This document shows, piece after piece, positions 1-10,802 of a stretch of DNA of 64,000 nt. Under the pieces are notes generated by a model, which saw nothing but the letters and a program-made list of their open reading frames with translations, had not been told where the DNA came from and ran no database searches. How positions within the stretch are numbered: the first letter of the stretch is position 1; the number at the start of each line of letters is the position of its first letter. The stretch comes from Agrocybe praecox (lineage: Eukaryota > Basidiomycota > Agaricomycetes > Agaricales > Agrocybaceae), in assembly GCA_964017145.1 (NCBI GenBank), contig OZ024841.1, forward strand, positions 1,860,001-1,924,000, in the 5' to 3' direction. The position numbers and the translations under genes are program-made.

Positions 1-1416
1 CCTTAGTTTCATCCTCGACTATTGTCCTGTCTGACTCTGTAGTGATGCGAGAAGCACACAAGTCTGATGCGGGAAGTGAAGGTTGCGAAGAACTGTCGCC
101 AGCGAAGTCGGTCGAGCAAGGTGTGTCGGTGCTATCCTCCATCTTCAGGTAATTGTCAGCCTGCCGCTTGAGCGAGACCACCCTCGTGTCCTTGACGCGT
201 AAACCGTCGTTCCCGTAATATCGCTTGCTCTCGCAACTCCAGTCGTCGTTGCCTCTTATCCATTGACCAAGACCCTCGATGTATGTTTGGACGCTGTCGT
301 CGACTTCCGGGCCCCAAGATGGAATGCGTTCCAGGTCAGAATTGAATTTGTCTACTAGAGCGGTGGTATAACCCCATAGCCAATCCAACGCATCTTGGAG
401 GCCGAGGTTGTGCTCCCGCATGATGGGCGTGAGGATATTATGATCAGCAAGTCCACAAGATTGCTCTCGGACGTAGGAGTGCATGTCCTGCCAAATTTTA
501 TAAATTAACAAAAATGCACCCAAATCTTTTTGCAAAAACGACTTACATTGACGCATATAATCAAATCCACCGCACAGTCCAGCAGGGACACCATAACGGG
601 ATGAGAGGTTACTTCTTCAGGCAAGTCGAGACCGAACTCAATCAGAGCCAAAGTGGGTCGGGCACCACATGTGTCTCGTCGAAGTATCATATACTCTTCG
701 ATGGACCTAACCCTCTTGTCTGCACGATCTTTGGCTTCTTGCGTTACGGCGCGCAGGTACGTTTCTGAGGAATTTACGAAGCGGTTAAAGCAAGCAGAAC
801 CGGGCTTGGCCAAGGATTTTGCCCTCTTCCAAAATCTATCATAGTTATTGATCAACACTGAAGGAGGACGAAGATTGTAGTTTGCTCACTCTCTTGTCAT
901 TCCACCGAGCACATGATTGTGCGAGTGTGGATGCAACGTCGTGTCGATGTCGTCCTTCATTTGTTCAATGACGATAGTGGCCAGTTCCTCTGCCACCAAT
1001 GGGTCGGAGACATCGGTATACTCGTCATAGACGAAGTAGAAATTCATGAGATCGCATCCGACGCGGACAAATTCTGTACACAGACATCGTTAGATGTTTA
1101 GTAAGTTGTTGACTGAGTGACCCAACTAAGGTCGGGACTGGCGTACCTTTGTGGCGATTTGAGTACGTGAGGCTCGCAAGGAGATCTACGCACAAAGATC
1201 AACGTTAATAAAAATTTTGGAAAGGGTTATGTGAGTATGATGGTACATACTCAAATCGCAAGCCTCCAGCGCCTTTTGTCCGCGCCGACTGAATGGCTGG
1301 AAAGACTGGACCCATGCATTAGATTGCTGCTTCGCTTCTAGGTAGAAGGGACTGAGACATCGAGCCCAAGGCCAGTCACGAAGAAGATCAGGTAGTATGT
1401 AATCTTGACAAGACAT
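1..1416 (-). CDS. Sesquiterpene synthase (terpene cyclase), 3' end outside window
   Basis: Class I terpene cyclase of the basidiomycete sesquiterpene synthase family, which cyclises farnesyl diphosphate; the product cannot be read from sequence. Five exons on the minus strand: 1416-1251, 1185-1147 (39 nt), 1073-890, 835-547 and 487-<1, all phases compatible. The protein opens with the family start LPDLLRDWPW. The metal-binding aspartate motif is DEYTD (residues 85-89). The second metal site NDMHSYVRE (226-234, pattern NDxxSxxxE) is rebuilt exactly across intron 4. The product-sensing RY pair follows at 315-316 (SKRYYG). All catalytic motifs are intact, so the enzyme should be active. After the RY motif the frame stays open for about 70 more residues, Ser/Thr/Asp-rich, and leaves the window without a stop. 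Neighbouring DNA holds no P450 or transporter within 5 kb, so a cluster, if any, lies to the left. Confidence 0.93.
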
Positions 1417-2320
1417 GGCGAATGGGAAGGATTGTCAGTATCGCACAGAAATGAGATATTGAGACCTCCGGTGAAAGGATCCTGGTACTAGAATCCGACC
1501 ACATCCCATCCTCCGACACTTTATAAGAGAAGAGGGAGGGGATTCGGTCTTTCCTGGAGGTCTTTTTTCAAAAATTTGTTCTCTAACCATGTTGGGATTG
1601 CGATATGACAGGAAAGAAGCCCCTTGGCTGTCTTCATTCCATCCGTTATTCTTTCTTTTTTACGACGCAGGATACACGATGCCGGTCAATTATCTGTCAG
1701 CTTGACTGAACTATCCTCTCTTAGGGATCCAGCGGGCAGCGATGTGATCCCAGAGACGAAAGGCACCCATCCGGTTCCGGGTGATTTGAATGCTCAGAAT
1801 TTCGATTTTGTATGATAACTAAATCGAGGGGATAACGAGATGAGCCCGGAATGGTTTTTTAAAAAAAATATCTACAGTTTTCGTCCGAATGGTGTCGGCT
1901 TTCCTTCTTTCGAGAAGGAAATTAAAGAATTTTCGAGGTGACGAAGAACGTGGGATTCCGCGACGTCGGTTGTGATGGGTTTGTCGCTCCCAAAAAAGGT
2001 AATTCTTTCTTTCTCCTCTGCACTGTGCACTGAATATTAGTCCGTACACAAAGCACCCTCACAAACCAAGGATATACGAGTCGGAAATGTTCAGTCTCAA
2101 GCAAAAAGGTGTCACAGCGCAGATAAGATAAGAACGAGCGCAGACTTCAAGGATTTACTTCCTGAACGAAAGGCATGATGAATGCACGTTGCAATTACGA
2201 ATTGTAGGGAGACCATATAATATATACGCGTCGATGGAGTTACAGTAACAGAAGCAACAAGACAGCGTGGTTTTTTCCTTGTGTTGTGTTGTATTCGCGC
2301 ACCAAGTCCACTGGCCACAA
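1417..2320. other. Intergenic, no gene recognised
   Basis: Contains the presumed terpene synthase promoter (1417-1560). Short open frames here show no family motif, codon bias or splice pattern that I can support. Confidence 0.5.
1520..1525 (-). promoter_or_regulatory. TATA-like box of the terpene synthase gene
   Basis: On the minus strand this reads TATAAA, about 105 bp upstream of the terpene synthase ATG at 1416. Position and sequence fit a core promoter; there is no other support. Confidence 0.35.
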
Positions 2321-2853
2321 TTAGTCAACAAACATTCCACCCTCTTGCGTCACGGCGTTGACACTGACAGGCCTCGTAGACGGCAATCGTTCAGGCAGGC
2401 ATTCATCTCCTAATCTTATCTTCTCCACTTCAGACCTAAGGTCCCGGAATTTGTCCAGCAAAGCGTTCCCACTCGTGTCTTCTACGGCGCCCGTGCTGTT
2501 GCTATTCGTTTCTTGCTCCAGGATGGAAATCACCTCGCCAAACGCGTGATCAAGTTTGTCCAGCGCAGCATTCATGAGGAAAGGATTCCCAACATACTGT
2601 TCAGGGGTCAAAGCCTTCCTTGAGGTGATAAAAGAAGCTACAAATGTCATAAATTGCATTCATAGTTTCGGGAGTAATCCAAATGACATATATCAGACTT
2701 ACCACTGGGACCAGTGGCAGGACTATATCTTGGAAAGACCTGACAGAGTTCCATAAGGTCTAAGCATGTACACAGGTCTTGGAGATAAGTACCCTTCCAG
2801 GATTCTCTATAGAAGGGGAAGGCGGTAGTCCTGATTGTTTTTCGTCCATAGCA
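2321..2853 (-). CDS. Hypothetical protein, 5' end unresolved
   Basis: Two exons on the minus strand, 2853-2703 and 2637-2321, joined by a GTAAGT...TAG intron that restores one open frame of about 155 codons ending in TAA. The joined peptide includes FPFYRESWKG near the start and QYVGNPFLMNAALDKL in the middle, followed by a predicted helical, charged segment (VISILEQE, LRSEVEKI). An acceptor-like TAG lies directly before the first exon (in-frame stop if not spliced), so an upstream exon probably exists; an ATG near 2923 is a candidate but I could not join it in frame. I do not recognise the family. It could also be a remnant of a larger gene, since the ends look truncated. Confidence 0.45.
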
Positions 2854-3824
2854 CTAGCGGCTATACAGCAGTGAGCCAATCCAAGGCCAATTTCATGGAA
2901 GGTAGAAAAGACATACAAAATTCTGATTCTGCCATTTCTTAAGATTTCTTAATCAATATATCGTTGTTGTAGAGGTAAGATAAGGAGGCCACAAGTGGAA
3001 GGAATCGACTGAGGAGTAAATAGTAAGAGTTTAAACTATGACGTATGGGACGTGAATTAGATTAGATTAGATCGGAATGTATGAAAAATGCAATAAAAAA
3101 TATATTGTCCTGTTTTCGCATAAATTTGGACAGAATACATACGAAATATGTTTTCAGGGTTTGAATTATGAAGGATTTTTGACACTGGGGTTCCGCATAA
3201 TCGTTGTATATTTGTTGTATATTTTAACTGTGTTTTGACCCAATTTATGTAAGTGTAAGTCTTCAATTTGCTTATTTTTAGTAAAAACATATAACCCCGC
3301 ATCTAGTGATAAAAATTATAGCGCGGCCCATCCTTTCTATATACGACATATTAAACGCGTCCTTTCACCTTCCTAGCACTATCGGACCCATTCCTTGTCC
3401 GCTATACTTTGCCAGTTCTCCTGCGTACTATAGTCAACCGCCGAACTCATAAAAATAGAAGTGATTGAAATATCCGTTGTCGTCTCCTCCGCCCGCTGAT
3501 ATCTATGACGGGGTGGTCCGATATGTTGGGATGAGCGAACATGTCGGCTGTTGAGGATAAGGAAAATGATGCGATTACAGAAGATGGGGTGGAAAGTGCA
3601 TTAGAGCGGGAGCATTGTCACTTTGAGTTCGGGCCACATATCCAGTGTTGAGTGGTCGTATTTTTGGAAAGGAAGATAGCTTACAAGTGCGCATGATCAG
3701 ACAATTACCGCATTTAGTGACTGAAACCTAAAAAAAATCGGACAGCGAAGTCCTTTAATTGCTAAAAGGAATCATTTACAGAGCATGCAAACACACTTTA
3801 AGATACCGTTCCGATACAGCTGAT
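2854..3824. other. Intergenic, AT-rich, no gene recognised
   Basis: Non-coding by inspection. Short open frames only; nothing with recognisable motifs. Confidence 0.5.
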
Positions 3825-4877
3825 CTACCCATCTTGAACTTGTCTTACGCACTTCAACAGAGCGACAAAGGCTGATGGTTTAATTGCAATTAGCGATCTG
3901 CCCAGGAGCCATCCGGGACAGAGGCTCGGCATCGCATTTTCAGGTCCATAGGAAGCGTACTTGGAAAGCTGTTTGCCATTGACAAGCACGATCTTTAAAG
4001 TGGTCCACCGAATGATAATTTTTAAAACCACTTACCGTATATCCTTTCCCTAGTGACAGCTACAAAAATGATTGCAGAACCCGGAAAAAACTGAAGTACG
4101 ATAAGATTTAGTACTATTCCATAGAATAAATGGTATACATAGCTTACCAAAGTCCAAACCAAGAGAAAGTACAGTACAATATTAGTCGATGTCTTCCCCA
4201 GATAGCATACGTTCGAAGTACGATAACAGCTGTTGGCATATTATACATCGGCAATTATTCCAACCCGAATGGCAGCAGATTTGCTTAACCTGAAAAACCA
4301 AGTCGCTGATAGCAGCCAACCCTTAAAAATATCGATTGGATGGGTTTCAAGGGGGATGGGATGTGGGTGTAGAAAACTTTACGGAGTGACGTGCATACAC
4401 CAGAGCAGGCTGGCAATGCTTTGCATCGTGTATTAGTGGCGAGATTAAAATGTCCAACGAAAACGGTGGATTGCCTTGAGCAACATCTCAGAGGTTTTCA
4501 CTGTATCGTTTTCAGTAAAACAGAATAATATTACTGGGAGAAAAGAATGTCATACTCACCATGCAAAAGTAATGTAAAGTATACGAAGAAGGTATCGATT
4601 GCCAAAGAATGCCGTATGATTTGGGCGAGGCCCATACATATTTAGACTTAAGATTTGGTCAGTAGCAGAGCAGGGCGATAAAACAACAAGACGTACTTCG
4701 TCACTCAACGTAAAAAAAAATAGTCAAATAACTAGACGGGAAAACATTAGACTATAGCGCATGTTGAAGGATGACCAGAACATAACCATAACTCACCAAC
4801 AACGCAAAACTGTGGGCCCAAATATACTCGTTAATTTGGAGGTTTCGCAAGCTAGTCACAGTTGCAGTGTATGCCAT
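3825..4877 (-). pseudogene. Decayed DUF6533-type seven-helix membrane protein
   Basis: Fragments in the order of a basidiomycete DUF6533 membrane protein appear on the minus strand. An ATG exon 4877-4797 carries INEYIWAHSFALL. A second exon gives LFDYFFFTLSDE and then SKYVWASPKSYG. The family continuation (FFGNRYLLRILYITFA) lies in a different frame, so a frameshift separates them. An in-frame TGA follows in the next exon. Further on come VIVLRTYAIWGRHR (helix III region), FFPGSAIIF and a C-terminal exon ending in TAG at 3825, with broken phase between the VIVLRTYA and FFPG exons. Splice sites (GTGAGT, GTAAGC, GTAAGT) are still visible. At least two or three independent lesions make decay more likely than sequencing error. 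The function of intact family members is unknown. Confidence 0.5.
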
Positions 4878-4883
4878 TTCTAA

Positions 4884-4896
4884 CCCCCCCCCCCCC
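4884..4896. repeat. Poly-C tract, 13 nt
   Basis: Run of 13 cytosines just upstream of the decayed membrane-protein gene. Such runs are slippage-prone; the length may be uncertain. Confidence 0.8.
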
Positions 4897-5996
4897 GAGT
4901 TCTTTCACGACTTGGCCCTCCTACTGGGCGGAATGAGTCAACAACCTCCTTGACTGTGAAAACAAAAGCTAAGAAAATGTTATCTTCAAGGCATTTGTGG
5001 TTATCCACCAGACGAGCCCCTAATTGAAGGCGAGCTGTTGTCCGGCCGAAGAGTACGTTGTTTCAATACAAAAGAGTCAAAGTCTGGCGACCTTGAGCGT
5101 TAGCGCTGGAAAGCTCCGCCAGAGTCGCCGCTGTGGAAGAGAGAGACGAAAGAGAGGGCGGTGACATATTAAAAGCATATGTTATGCAACTTGTGTGCAG
5201 CCGGATTGATTGTGAAGAATCAAGATCCTTCCTTTAGGTCATTCAAACGTCAACTTCCGCACCTTATCATATGTATGCACTCCTTGAGCTGAAAATTGAA
5301 CTTCAAATTACATCTTATAAACAGAGATTGGATGATGCGAAAGGGTACGAAAGGATCCAGACGCACTGCCCTGTCTGGTGCCCAGATGATAAGTTTTCGT
5401 GATGGTGGATTCGCATAATTGGCTGTTACGCATAATTATCCATCATAATTGAGTGAGAAAGCTGAAGAAACCACATCTGAGATTGCAGTTGGCAAGAAAT
5501 ATACAGTCCGTCCATGTTCTGGCATCTAGAGAACATGGAAAATTGGGCATGCCAACCACAAGCAACCGGAGGATTTAGATGCACAAAAAGCCCCACCTCA
5601 CGTTCAAATAAGAAGGTTGCAAACCCTGCGTTTCGAAAGTGTCCAAAGTGGTTTTACACCTCAGAGGTTTTCCCTGTCCAGAAGGTAAGCCCTGCAGTAT
5701 AAGTTTAGAGCGGAAATGACCATCTGCATAACTAGTAGTTGTTCTGTGGAAAGAGATTAGAATATCTTCGACATTCATACTGAAGTGAAAAGCCCGGGAT
5801 GTGTTCCAAATTCTGAAGGCAGGAGTGGAGGAATGGTCAAAGGAAGACTCGAAGACGTCACAGGTCATATATTCATATTCAAACTCCGCCCAGAATTTTC
5901 GAGTCAGCCTTCCTCTCCTTGAAATCTATCACTCAAAAAATCCAAAACCCTAGAGGCGATCATCTTCATACAATTCTTCATCTAGACGCCCAAAAA
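4897..5996. other. Intergenic; promoter and 5' UTR of eIF2-gamma at the right end
   Basis: No gene recognised. Positions 5900-5930 are pyrimidine-rich (CCTTCCTCTCCTT), as is common in 5' leaders of highly expressed fungal genes. Confidence 0.5.
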
Positions 5997-7718
5997 ATGC
6001 CAGGAGACGAGACACTAACGAAGCGCTCAGACGACTCAGAATCGGAGGACGAGGACGATGATGAAATCGTAGACGAAGTCCCAATAATCGAGGTCGATCC
6101 TACAACTTTGACGCCCTTGACTCCGGAAGTCATTTCCAAACAGGTACGCCTGCTATATAGCTTGAAAATCAGAGGAGACTCATCGTTCTGTGCAAGGCCA
6201 CCATCAATTTGGGTGAGCATGGATTTATCTAAGCGGCCGATTTCTGTATATCTAACGTTCTGGGTCAAGGTACCATTGGACATGTCGCTCACGGAAAATC
6301 GACGGTGGTAAAAGCTATCTCTGGGGTTATGACCGTCAGATTCAAGAACGAGCTTGTCCGAAACATTACAATCAAGTTGGGATATGCCAATGCAAAAGTG
6401 TGTATTTCTAATCTCACAGAGACGTCTTTTGATCATCTAATCTGGCTGTATAGATCTACAAATGTGAGAACGAAGCATGCCCACGACCTGGCTGCTACCG
6501 CTCCTACCGCTCCGACAAGGAGGATCATCCACCATGTGAGCGTCCAGGATGCAACTCCCGCATGAAGCTCGTCCGCCATGTCTCCTTCGTTGATTGCCCA
6601 GGACACGACATTCTGATGGCCACCATGTTAAACGGAGCTGCGGTCATGGACGCCGCTCTCTTGTTAATTGCTGGAAATGAAACCTGCCCTCAGCCGCAAA
6701 CTTCTGAGCATCTTGCTGCTGTCGAGATTATGAAGCTAGAAAACATTATTATCCTGCAGAACAAGGTCGATTTGATCAAGGAAGCCCAAGCTCTCGAACA
6801 TCAGAAGAGTATTAGCGCCTTTGTCAAGGGTATGAATCATACATCTACGTCGTTTGGCCTTAATACTGACTCTTATCAGGAACTGTTGCCGAATCATCAC
6901 CCATCGTTCCCATTTCCGCTCAGCTGAAATACAACATCGACGCTGTCAATGAGTACATCGTCAAACGCATCCCCATCCCAGTCCGCGACTTCCAATCAGA
7001 TCCCCGTCTTATCGTCATCCGTTCTTTCGACGTCAACAAGCCCGGTGCCGAGGTGGACGAGCTCAAGGGAGGAGTCGCTGGTGGATCTATCCTTACAGGT
7101 CTTTTGAAAATCGGCATGGAAGTTGAGATCCGACCTGGTATTGTCACCAAAGACAGTGCAGGACGCAACAAATGCAAGCCTATTTTCAGCAGAATTATGT
7201 CCCTTCACGCAGAAAACAACCTCCTCTCATATGCCGTCCCTGGAGGCCTTATCGGTGTCGGAACAAGAATTGACCCCACCCTTTGCAGAGCAGATCGTCT
7301 TGTCGGTCAGGTTCTGGGTGCCGTTGGCAAGCTTCCCAAGGTCTACACCGGTCAGTCATTCCAACGAACTAAGCAACTTTTCAAGTGGCCATTGACTCAA
7401 CAAAATGTTTTTTTTTGTACAGAATTGGAAATCAGCTTGTTCTTACTGCGTCGTCTCCTCGGTGTCAAGACCGAAGATAAGAAGCAAACAAAAGTATCCA
7501 AGCTTGTCAAGAACGAACTTTTGCTTATCAACATTGGTTCAACGTCGACCGGTGGACGTGTTCTCAGCGTCAAAGCCGACTTGGCCAAGATTCAACTGAC
7601 ATCACCCGCCTGTACCGAAGTCGGCGAAAAGGTTGCCCTTTCGCGTCGTATCGAGAAGCATTGGCGACTTGTCGGATGGGGTAGCGTACAGCGTGGAACT
7701 GTTCTTGAAGTAGACTAG
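5997..7718 (+). CDS. GCD11: Translation initiation factor eIF2 subunit gamma
   Basis: GTP-binding core of eIF2, which delivers initiator Met-tRNA to the 40S ribosome. Six exons: 5997-6143, 6198-6213, 6270-6397, 6454-6829, 6880-7350, 7423-7718; total 1434 nt, 477 aa. G1 is GHVAHGKS (58-65), G3 DCPGH (144-148), G4 NKVD (200-203), with [14 protein letters not shown] following. The zinc-knuckle cysteines of the family are present (C101, C106, C111, C125, C130). The domain II/III blocks [19 protein letters not shown] and [10 protein letters not shown] are nearly identical to yeast Gcd11. The N-terminus is shorter than the yeast protein (527 aa) and very acidic (residues 10-30). Exon 2 is only 16 nt (ATINL plus one base), confirmed by family identity across both junctions. 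A typical single-copy housekeeping gene. Confidence 0.97.
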
Positions 7719-8471
7719 TTTTCAGCTTTCTTTTGTTACGACAGATTATGAACCATATTTCTTCTCTCCAAGACGCCTCTATCTTCAGATATCTATTATC
7801 TTTCTATCGAAGCGAGACCATGAAAACCCATCTAAACGTCTAGCCCTCGATAGAGTCCACCCCCCTGGTTTTTGAAGAATATATAGATAATAAATCCCAT
7901 ACTGGTTTAATTTATATGGTAGAATAGCCAGGTTTTCTGACCTTCTGTTACCATCGTAGCATCACTAATGTCCTTCCACCTGAGCTAGTTCAGTGATTCC
8001 ACAATTCCCACGGAAATTCTCCATGATATGTTTGACGATACCCTTGAAATGTATGATTAAGGAATGAAGTTGAGATGATTGTGATATACTCCTAGATATT
8101 TTATAGAGGCAACAGATCAGGCCCGGTAAATTATTGAGATCGCAGGCTCGTTAAAATTGAGAACTGTCTGCAATTCTGAAGAGAAATGCTACGCAATCGT
8201 CAAGATTTCCATTACAAAACTTGTGCATAAGATTTCAAATACAATAGAAAGCACCTCAAGGCATACTAAAATATACTCGCTGACGGGAAAAAGTTTTAAA
8301 ACTTTCTGGACCAAATGGCGCCAGGCCAACGGCGCTATCGCCGACCGTACTTGAAGGCCATCAACTTCCTATTGAGGAGCATATTGCGCCACACTTATGT
8401 GTATCACGCTCCGAATTAAAAATATAACGTTGAAAAAAATCCGCTTCGATATGTACAAGGGACAATAAAAA
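7719..8471. other. 3' flank of eIF2-gamma and of the SDR gene (convergent)
   Basis: Two genes converge here. AT-rich; no further gene seen. Confidence 0.6.
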
Positions 8472-9772
8472 TCAGGCAAGGTATTTCTGAATAATTGCTG
8501 GCACATCTGGATCAATCTTGCTCAACTCAACGATAAGGTCATCCTGTGCAGTCAATGAGAACGAGTTATCATGGGAAAGAACTTTGCGACATACCCATAT
8601 CTTCTTCTGCGCTTCTTCCCCTTCCTTACTGATAACATAGTCACTTGGCTCGGTGACCTCTGTTTCTGTGATAAACGCGCCACGTAACTCGTCTTCGTTG
8701 CCCGTTCCACCGATTGCTGACCAGACAAGTTGGCGTGCTCCTTGTTCTGACGTACGCGCGAGACATATTTCCATAAGGCGATCTATCCAAGCCTGAATGC
8801 CAGAATAGTCTCTCCGTAGCGCAGATAAGCAATATCCAGGATTCACGGTGTTGACGATGACCGGGCCTCTTTTCATTTTGTCGTTTAGAGCACGGGTGAA
8901 GAAAATGTTCAAAACTGCGAAATTTGAGAAATTAGCTAAGGATTTCCATTATACAACAGTTAGTAGACTTAAGACATACGTTTAGTGTCGAAGTATCTTT
9001 GGCCGAGTCTGCAAAATATTTGAGGGATCGATCTCATCATCTGAAGTTATCTATCACTCACGGTCCATTAAAGTGATCTTTATGTGCGAAACTTCGGAAA
9101 AAATTGGGGGAGTTTACGAGTGCTTGATCAAACTTGGTCCAATAATGTACACCGCTGGATACCACAACCAATCTAGGAGTAGTATTATGTTTCTGTGATG
9201 TGCTTATCATTCGCGGAAGAAGCAAGAGGGCCAATAGAGAAGTAGATAAGTCATTAACTTGTGCACTGTGAGAAGTCGTCAGCAAATAAGAGGTTACTAT
9301 CAATTTTGATGCTTACGCGCTTTCCCATCCATCCTTCGTGAACTCAGGCTCCTTTCCGGGAAGAACAGCTGCGTTTTCGACCAAGATATCGAGCCTATCG
9401 TCGGCATCTTCGAAAGTCTTCACAAACGATTTAACAGATGAGAAGTCTGCTAGATCGAGGGTACGAAGCTCTGCGGTTTCGCACCCGGTTTCTTCGCGAA
9501 TTTCTGGACCGAAAAGACAAAATTAAGAGATGCGCAATATACAGTAATAGAAATGGCTTACTTGCTAGGGCCTCTTCTCCTTTTTGCCTGCTTCTGCAAG
9601 CAATGATGAGCTTCCCTGGGTCCATTCGCGCGAAATGTTTGGCTGCTTCAAAGCCGATCCCAGTATTGGCCCCTACGACGACTACTGTCTTTCCCTTGAG
9701 GTTGGCTGTAACAACAGGGGGTAGCTTCTCTAAGAATTGAAGCTTCACGAAATCTAGCATCGTGAATTTCAT
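8472..9772 (-). CDS. Short-chain dehydrogenase/reductase (retinol dehydrogenase-like)
   Basis: NAD(P)-dependent oxidoreductase of the classical SDR fold; substrate unknown. Six exons on the minus strand: 9772-9562, 9503-9317, 9265-9062, 9008-8980 (29 nt), 8914-8595, 8543-8472; 1023 nt, 340 aa, all phases match. The cofactor motif is GANTGIG (34-40). VENAAVLPG replaces the usual NNAG, as in many fungal relatives. VVVSSGVH carries the catalytic serine, and Tyr206/Lys210 lie in YFDTK, which spans the 29-nt exon. A PG motif follows (NTVNPG). All active-site residues are present. A second ATG four codons downstream (MLDFVK) is an alternative start. A broken relative lies at 10176-10367 in the same orientation, pointing to an old tandem pair. 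Confidence 0.92.
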
Positions 9773-9849
9773 TTTGAAAAGTGTGGTATGGGATGTGGAG
9801 GTAGTTTTCGTGGGTGTGGATTACGGGAGACAAGATGCAGTCCGAGCCA

Positions 9850-9857
9850 TATTTATA
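9850..9857 (-). promoter_or_regulatory. TATA box of the SDR gene
   Basis: On the minus strand TATAAATA, about 78 bp upstream of the SDR ATG. Good match in sequence and distance for a fungal core promoter. Confidence 0.45.
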
Positions 9858-10175
9858 ATGATATGTTTTTGGCATGCATGAGAGACATATGTGTCATCCT
9901 TTGTCGAAAGGGTACCAAGGGGTGACGCGTGAGGCGGCAATGATTAACATTTTGAGACCAATTCGGATTGGCAGTCGGCGTTAGTTCTTGTTATGTAGCA
10001 TATTATAGACCGAATAAACAGTGATGATTTGTCAGATTTATGCCATTATTCATCATAAATCCAGTATCAAAACGTAGTACTATTTTTGGATCAGGACGCG
10101 TCACCGAGCGGCACCGCACTGGCAGGCCAATGCTTGGCACTTGTCACGCGAAAGAAAGAACGCGTAAGTGCCAGG

Positions 10176-10367
10176 CTAGATAGTATGTTTCAAAAGAGTG
10201 TTTCCTATCACATCGTCAACCTTCGCCAAGTCTCCCTGCGGAATCAAATTTTATCAATACCTTGTGCTATAGATAAATCATAGTATGCTTCAAGTTACCC
10301 ATATATTATCTTGAATCGCTTTCCCAGCCGAGCCAATGACGTAGTCGCTGGGCTCGAAGACCTTCAT
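10176..10367 (-). pseudogene. SDR gene relic (last two exons only)
   Basis: The minus strand carries EPSDYVIGSAGKAIQDNIW (10367-10299), closely matching [19 protein letters not shown] of the intact SDR gene 1.8 kb away. It ends at the same donor position (GTAACT). After an intron of about 60 nt an acceptor (CCGCAG) opens a short last exon (10235-10176) starting GDLAKVDDVIG and ending in TAG, again as in the intact gene. Nothing corresponding to the Rossmann fold or the catalytic Tyr/Lys is found upstream on this strand. It is a 5'-truncated copy left from an ancient tandem duplication. Confidence 0.7.
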
Positions 10368-10802
10368 TATTGATATGTATTTATGATCTTGCTGTTATTT
10401 GTCGACCTTTTATTTATTTATGGAAGTTACCTAGCTTTTTTTGATGAAAGTGACATATACGCCTGAGTTTAGAAACTCGAACTTCGTAGAACTTGAAGGG
10501 TCGACAGTACATACGGCGTTCGCCGGACCAAGCATGATGGCCGCCGCGTGGACGAGCTCCAACACACCCAAGTAGCACAAGTGTAAGGTTAATACTGGAA
10601 GCTTTGCTTCTTTCTACTACCATCTTGCCCGAGAATTTCAACTGAGTTATGGTACTGGTCTCCCTCACCCTTTCAATCGTCCGATGGCTTCAAATCTTTT
10701 GGTTGAGTGACAGGACGTATGGCTACTGGTTAATGGCAGCAAGTAACATCCCGACACGCACACGCTTAACACACTTGGCACCCGTTTAATCGAACTTTAC
10801 AG
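10368..10802. other. 5' region of the DUF1996 gene; first exon(s) not resolved
   Basis: Expected to hold the signal-peptide exon of the DUF1996 gene. The frame through 10628-10651 reads EFQLSYGT, which fits the family start before DNILTT, with a possible weak donor GTCTCC after 10652. I could not find an ATG with a signal peptide joined to it. Confidence 0.4.

Noticed and set aside
5978..6436. 152-codon minus-strand frame over eIF2-gamma
   Set aside because: Mirror frame of conserved eIF2-gamma exons; its Ser/Asp run is just the complement of the acidic N-terminus.
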